Assembly (NCBI GenBank): GCA_958295725.1
Contig: OY282368.1
Span: 3,460,416-3,524,415, forward strand
Direction of reading: 5' to 3'
From: an uncultured Alphaproteobacteria bacterium
GTDB lineage: Bacteria; Pseudomonadota; Alphaproteobacteria; UBA2966
DNA length: 64,000 bases
The notes beneath the pieces are model-generated. The model ran no database searches. It was not told where the DNA came from and saw nothing but the letters and a program-made list of their open reading frames with translations. This document shows positions 63,505-64,000 of the stretch, one piece after another. The stretch's first letter is position 1. Every line of letters starts with the position of its first letter. The position numbers and the translations under genes were made by a program.

Positions 63505-64000
63505 GAGCCGGGTTGTAGCTCGGGTTCCATTTCTCCGGAGCCGCCGCGGTCCTTGAATTTCCCGGATGACGGGACGGTCGACGCCGGCGCCCTGTCCTCG
63601 GGCGGTTCGGATTCGTCCGGGCGGTGGATGGGTTGTCCCCGAAGCACGGCGGCGACCTCCGCGCCCGACAAGGTCTCGTACTCCAACAACGCCTTGGCCA
63701 GCTTGTGAAGCTCGTCGGTATGCTCGGTCAACACCTTCTGAGCGAGGCGTTCGGCCTCCTCGACCAACCGGCGAATCTCCTCGTCGATCATCTGGGCCGT
63801 CGCCTCGGACACGTTCTTGCGCTGGGTCACGGAGTGGCCGAGGAATATCTCCTCGTCGTTGGCCTCGTAGCGGAGCGGGCCGAGCTTGTCGCTCATGCCC
63901 CACTCGGTCACCATCTTGCGCGCCATGTTCGTGGCCTGCTGGATGTCGTTGCCGGCGCCCGTGGTGACGTTCTCGACCCCGTACACCAGCTTCTCGGCGA
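63501..64000 (-). CDS. ftsH: ATP-dependent zinc metalloprotease FtsH, C-terminal part
   Basis: The last about 166 residues of FtsH, cut by the window edge. [37 protein letters not shown] and [36 protein letters not shown] are the helical end of the M41 peptidase domain. The AAA+ module and the HEAGH zinc site lie beyond position 64000. The last 60 residues (Pro/Glu/Asp-rich) are a variable tail. FtsH degrades sigma-32 and LpxC in other proteobacteria, so with rpoH at 53.7 kb this window holds both sides of that circuit, though not as an operon. Incomplete at the 5' end. Confidence 0.95.
   Translation of the reverse strand, partial: AEKLVYGVENVTTGAGNDIQQATNMARKMVTEWGMSDKLGPLRYEANDEEIFLGHSVTQRKNVSEATAQMIDEEIRRLVEEAERLAQKVLTEHTDELHKLAKALLEYETLSGAEVAAVLRGQPIHRPDESEPPEDRAPASTVPSSGKFKDRGGSGEMEPELQPGS

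Overview
The window looks like chromosomal DNA of a GC-rich alphaproteobacterium, probably Rhodospirillales- or Rhizobiales-like; I cannot fix the order from sequence alone. Markers include the giant NAD-glutamate dehydrogenase, RpoH next to RluD and a DUF6476-type protein, DUF1674 (SdhAF4-like) beside rsmB, a CarD regulator near a SUV3-like helicase, S4 protein and FdxA, the serC-serA-hisZ-purA run, and ftsH-folP-glmM-thiD. Coding density is high, starts and stops often overlap by 4 nt, and most genes use strongly GC-biased codons.

Layout. 1-6.3 kb: an HpaI-type aldolase and a D-2-hydroxyacid dehydrogenase with a frameshifted 3' end, then a convergent polyamine-type ABC importer operon (ATPase, binding protein, two permeases). 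6.3-14.1 kb: a defence island with visibly lower GC in its first half. It holds a translationally coupled trio (C5-cytosine methyltransferase, GHKL/MORC-like ATPase fused to a PD-(D/E)XK nuclease, Vsr endonuclease), decayed vapC and relaxase-like debris, and a one-polypeptide MmeI-type restriction-modification enzyme. 14.2-19.1 kb: DUF1674, rsmB, a broken hicA with a HicB-like protein on the opposite strand, rpe and heparinase II/III. 19.1-22.9 kb: a UDP-sugar dehydrogenase separated by an intact IS481-family element from a winged-helix/Rossmann-like regulator and an RfaH/NusG-like factor, the edge of a polysaccharide locus. 22.9-26 kb: the biotin transporter bioY and bioMN, split by a damaged DUF3800 gene. 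26.1-38 kb: purH, a UMF1-type MFS exporter, NAD-GDH, upp, methylmalonyl-CoA mutase and an M23 peptidase.

38.4-46.8 kb: SUV3-like helicase, S4 protein, TerB-like protein, fdxA, carD with a long basic tail, a phosphoesterase-fold protein lacking its catalytic residues, and an operon of SNase-fold protein, M48 lipoprotein protease and TetR regulator. 47-52.3 kb: serC, serA, hisZ, purA. 52.3-53.7 kb: an Mrr-type restriction endonuclease flanked by an IS5-type transposase fragment and a solo IS481-type terminal repeat. 53.7-64 kb: rpoH, rluD, DUF6476, a JAMM/MPN+ protease joined to an L-threonine aldolase through a 20-G tract, a class V aminotransferase-fold enzyme, a tartrate/D-malate-type dehydrogenase, thiD, glmM, folP and the 3' part of ftsH.

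Overall, conserved housekeeping neighbourhoods are interrupted at several points by defence or mobile genes: a Dcm/MORC-nuclease/Vsr operon, an MmeI-like enzyme, HicA, DUF3800, IS481 and Mrr. Several genes are disrupted or nearly so, and some of these lesions lie at G runs, so sequencing or assembly error must be excluded before they are read biologically.
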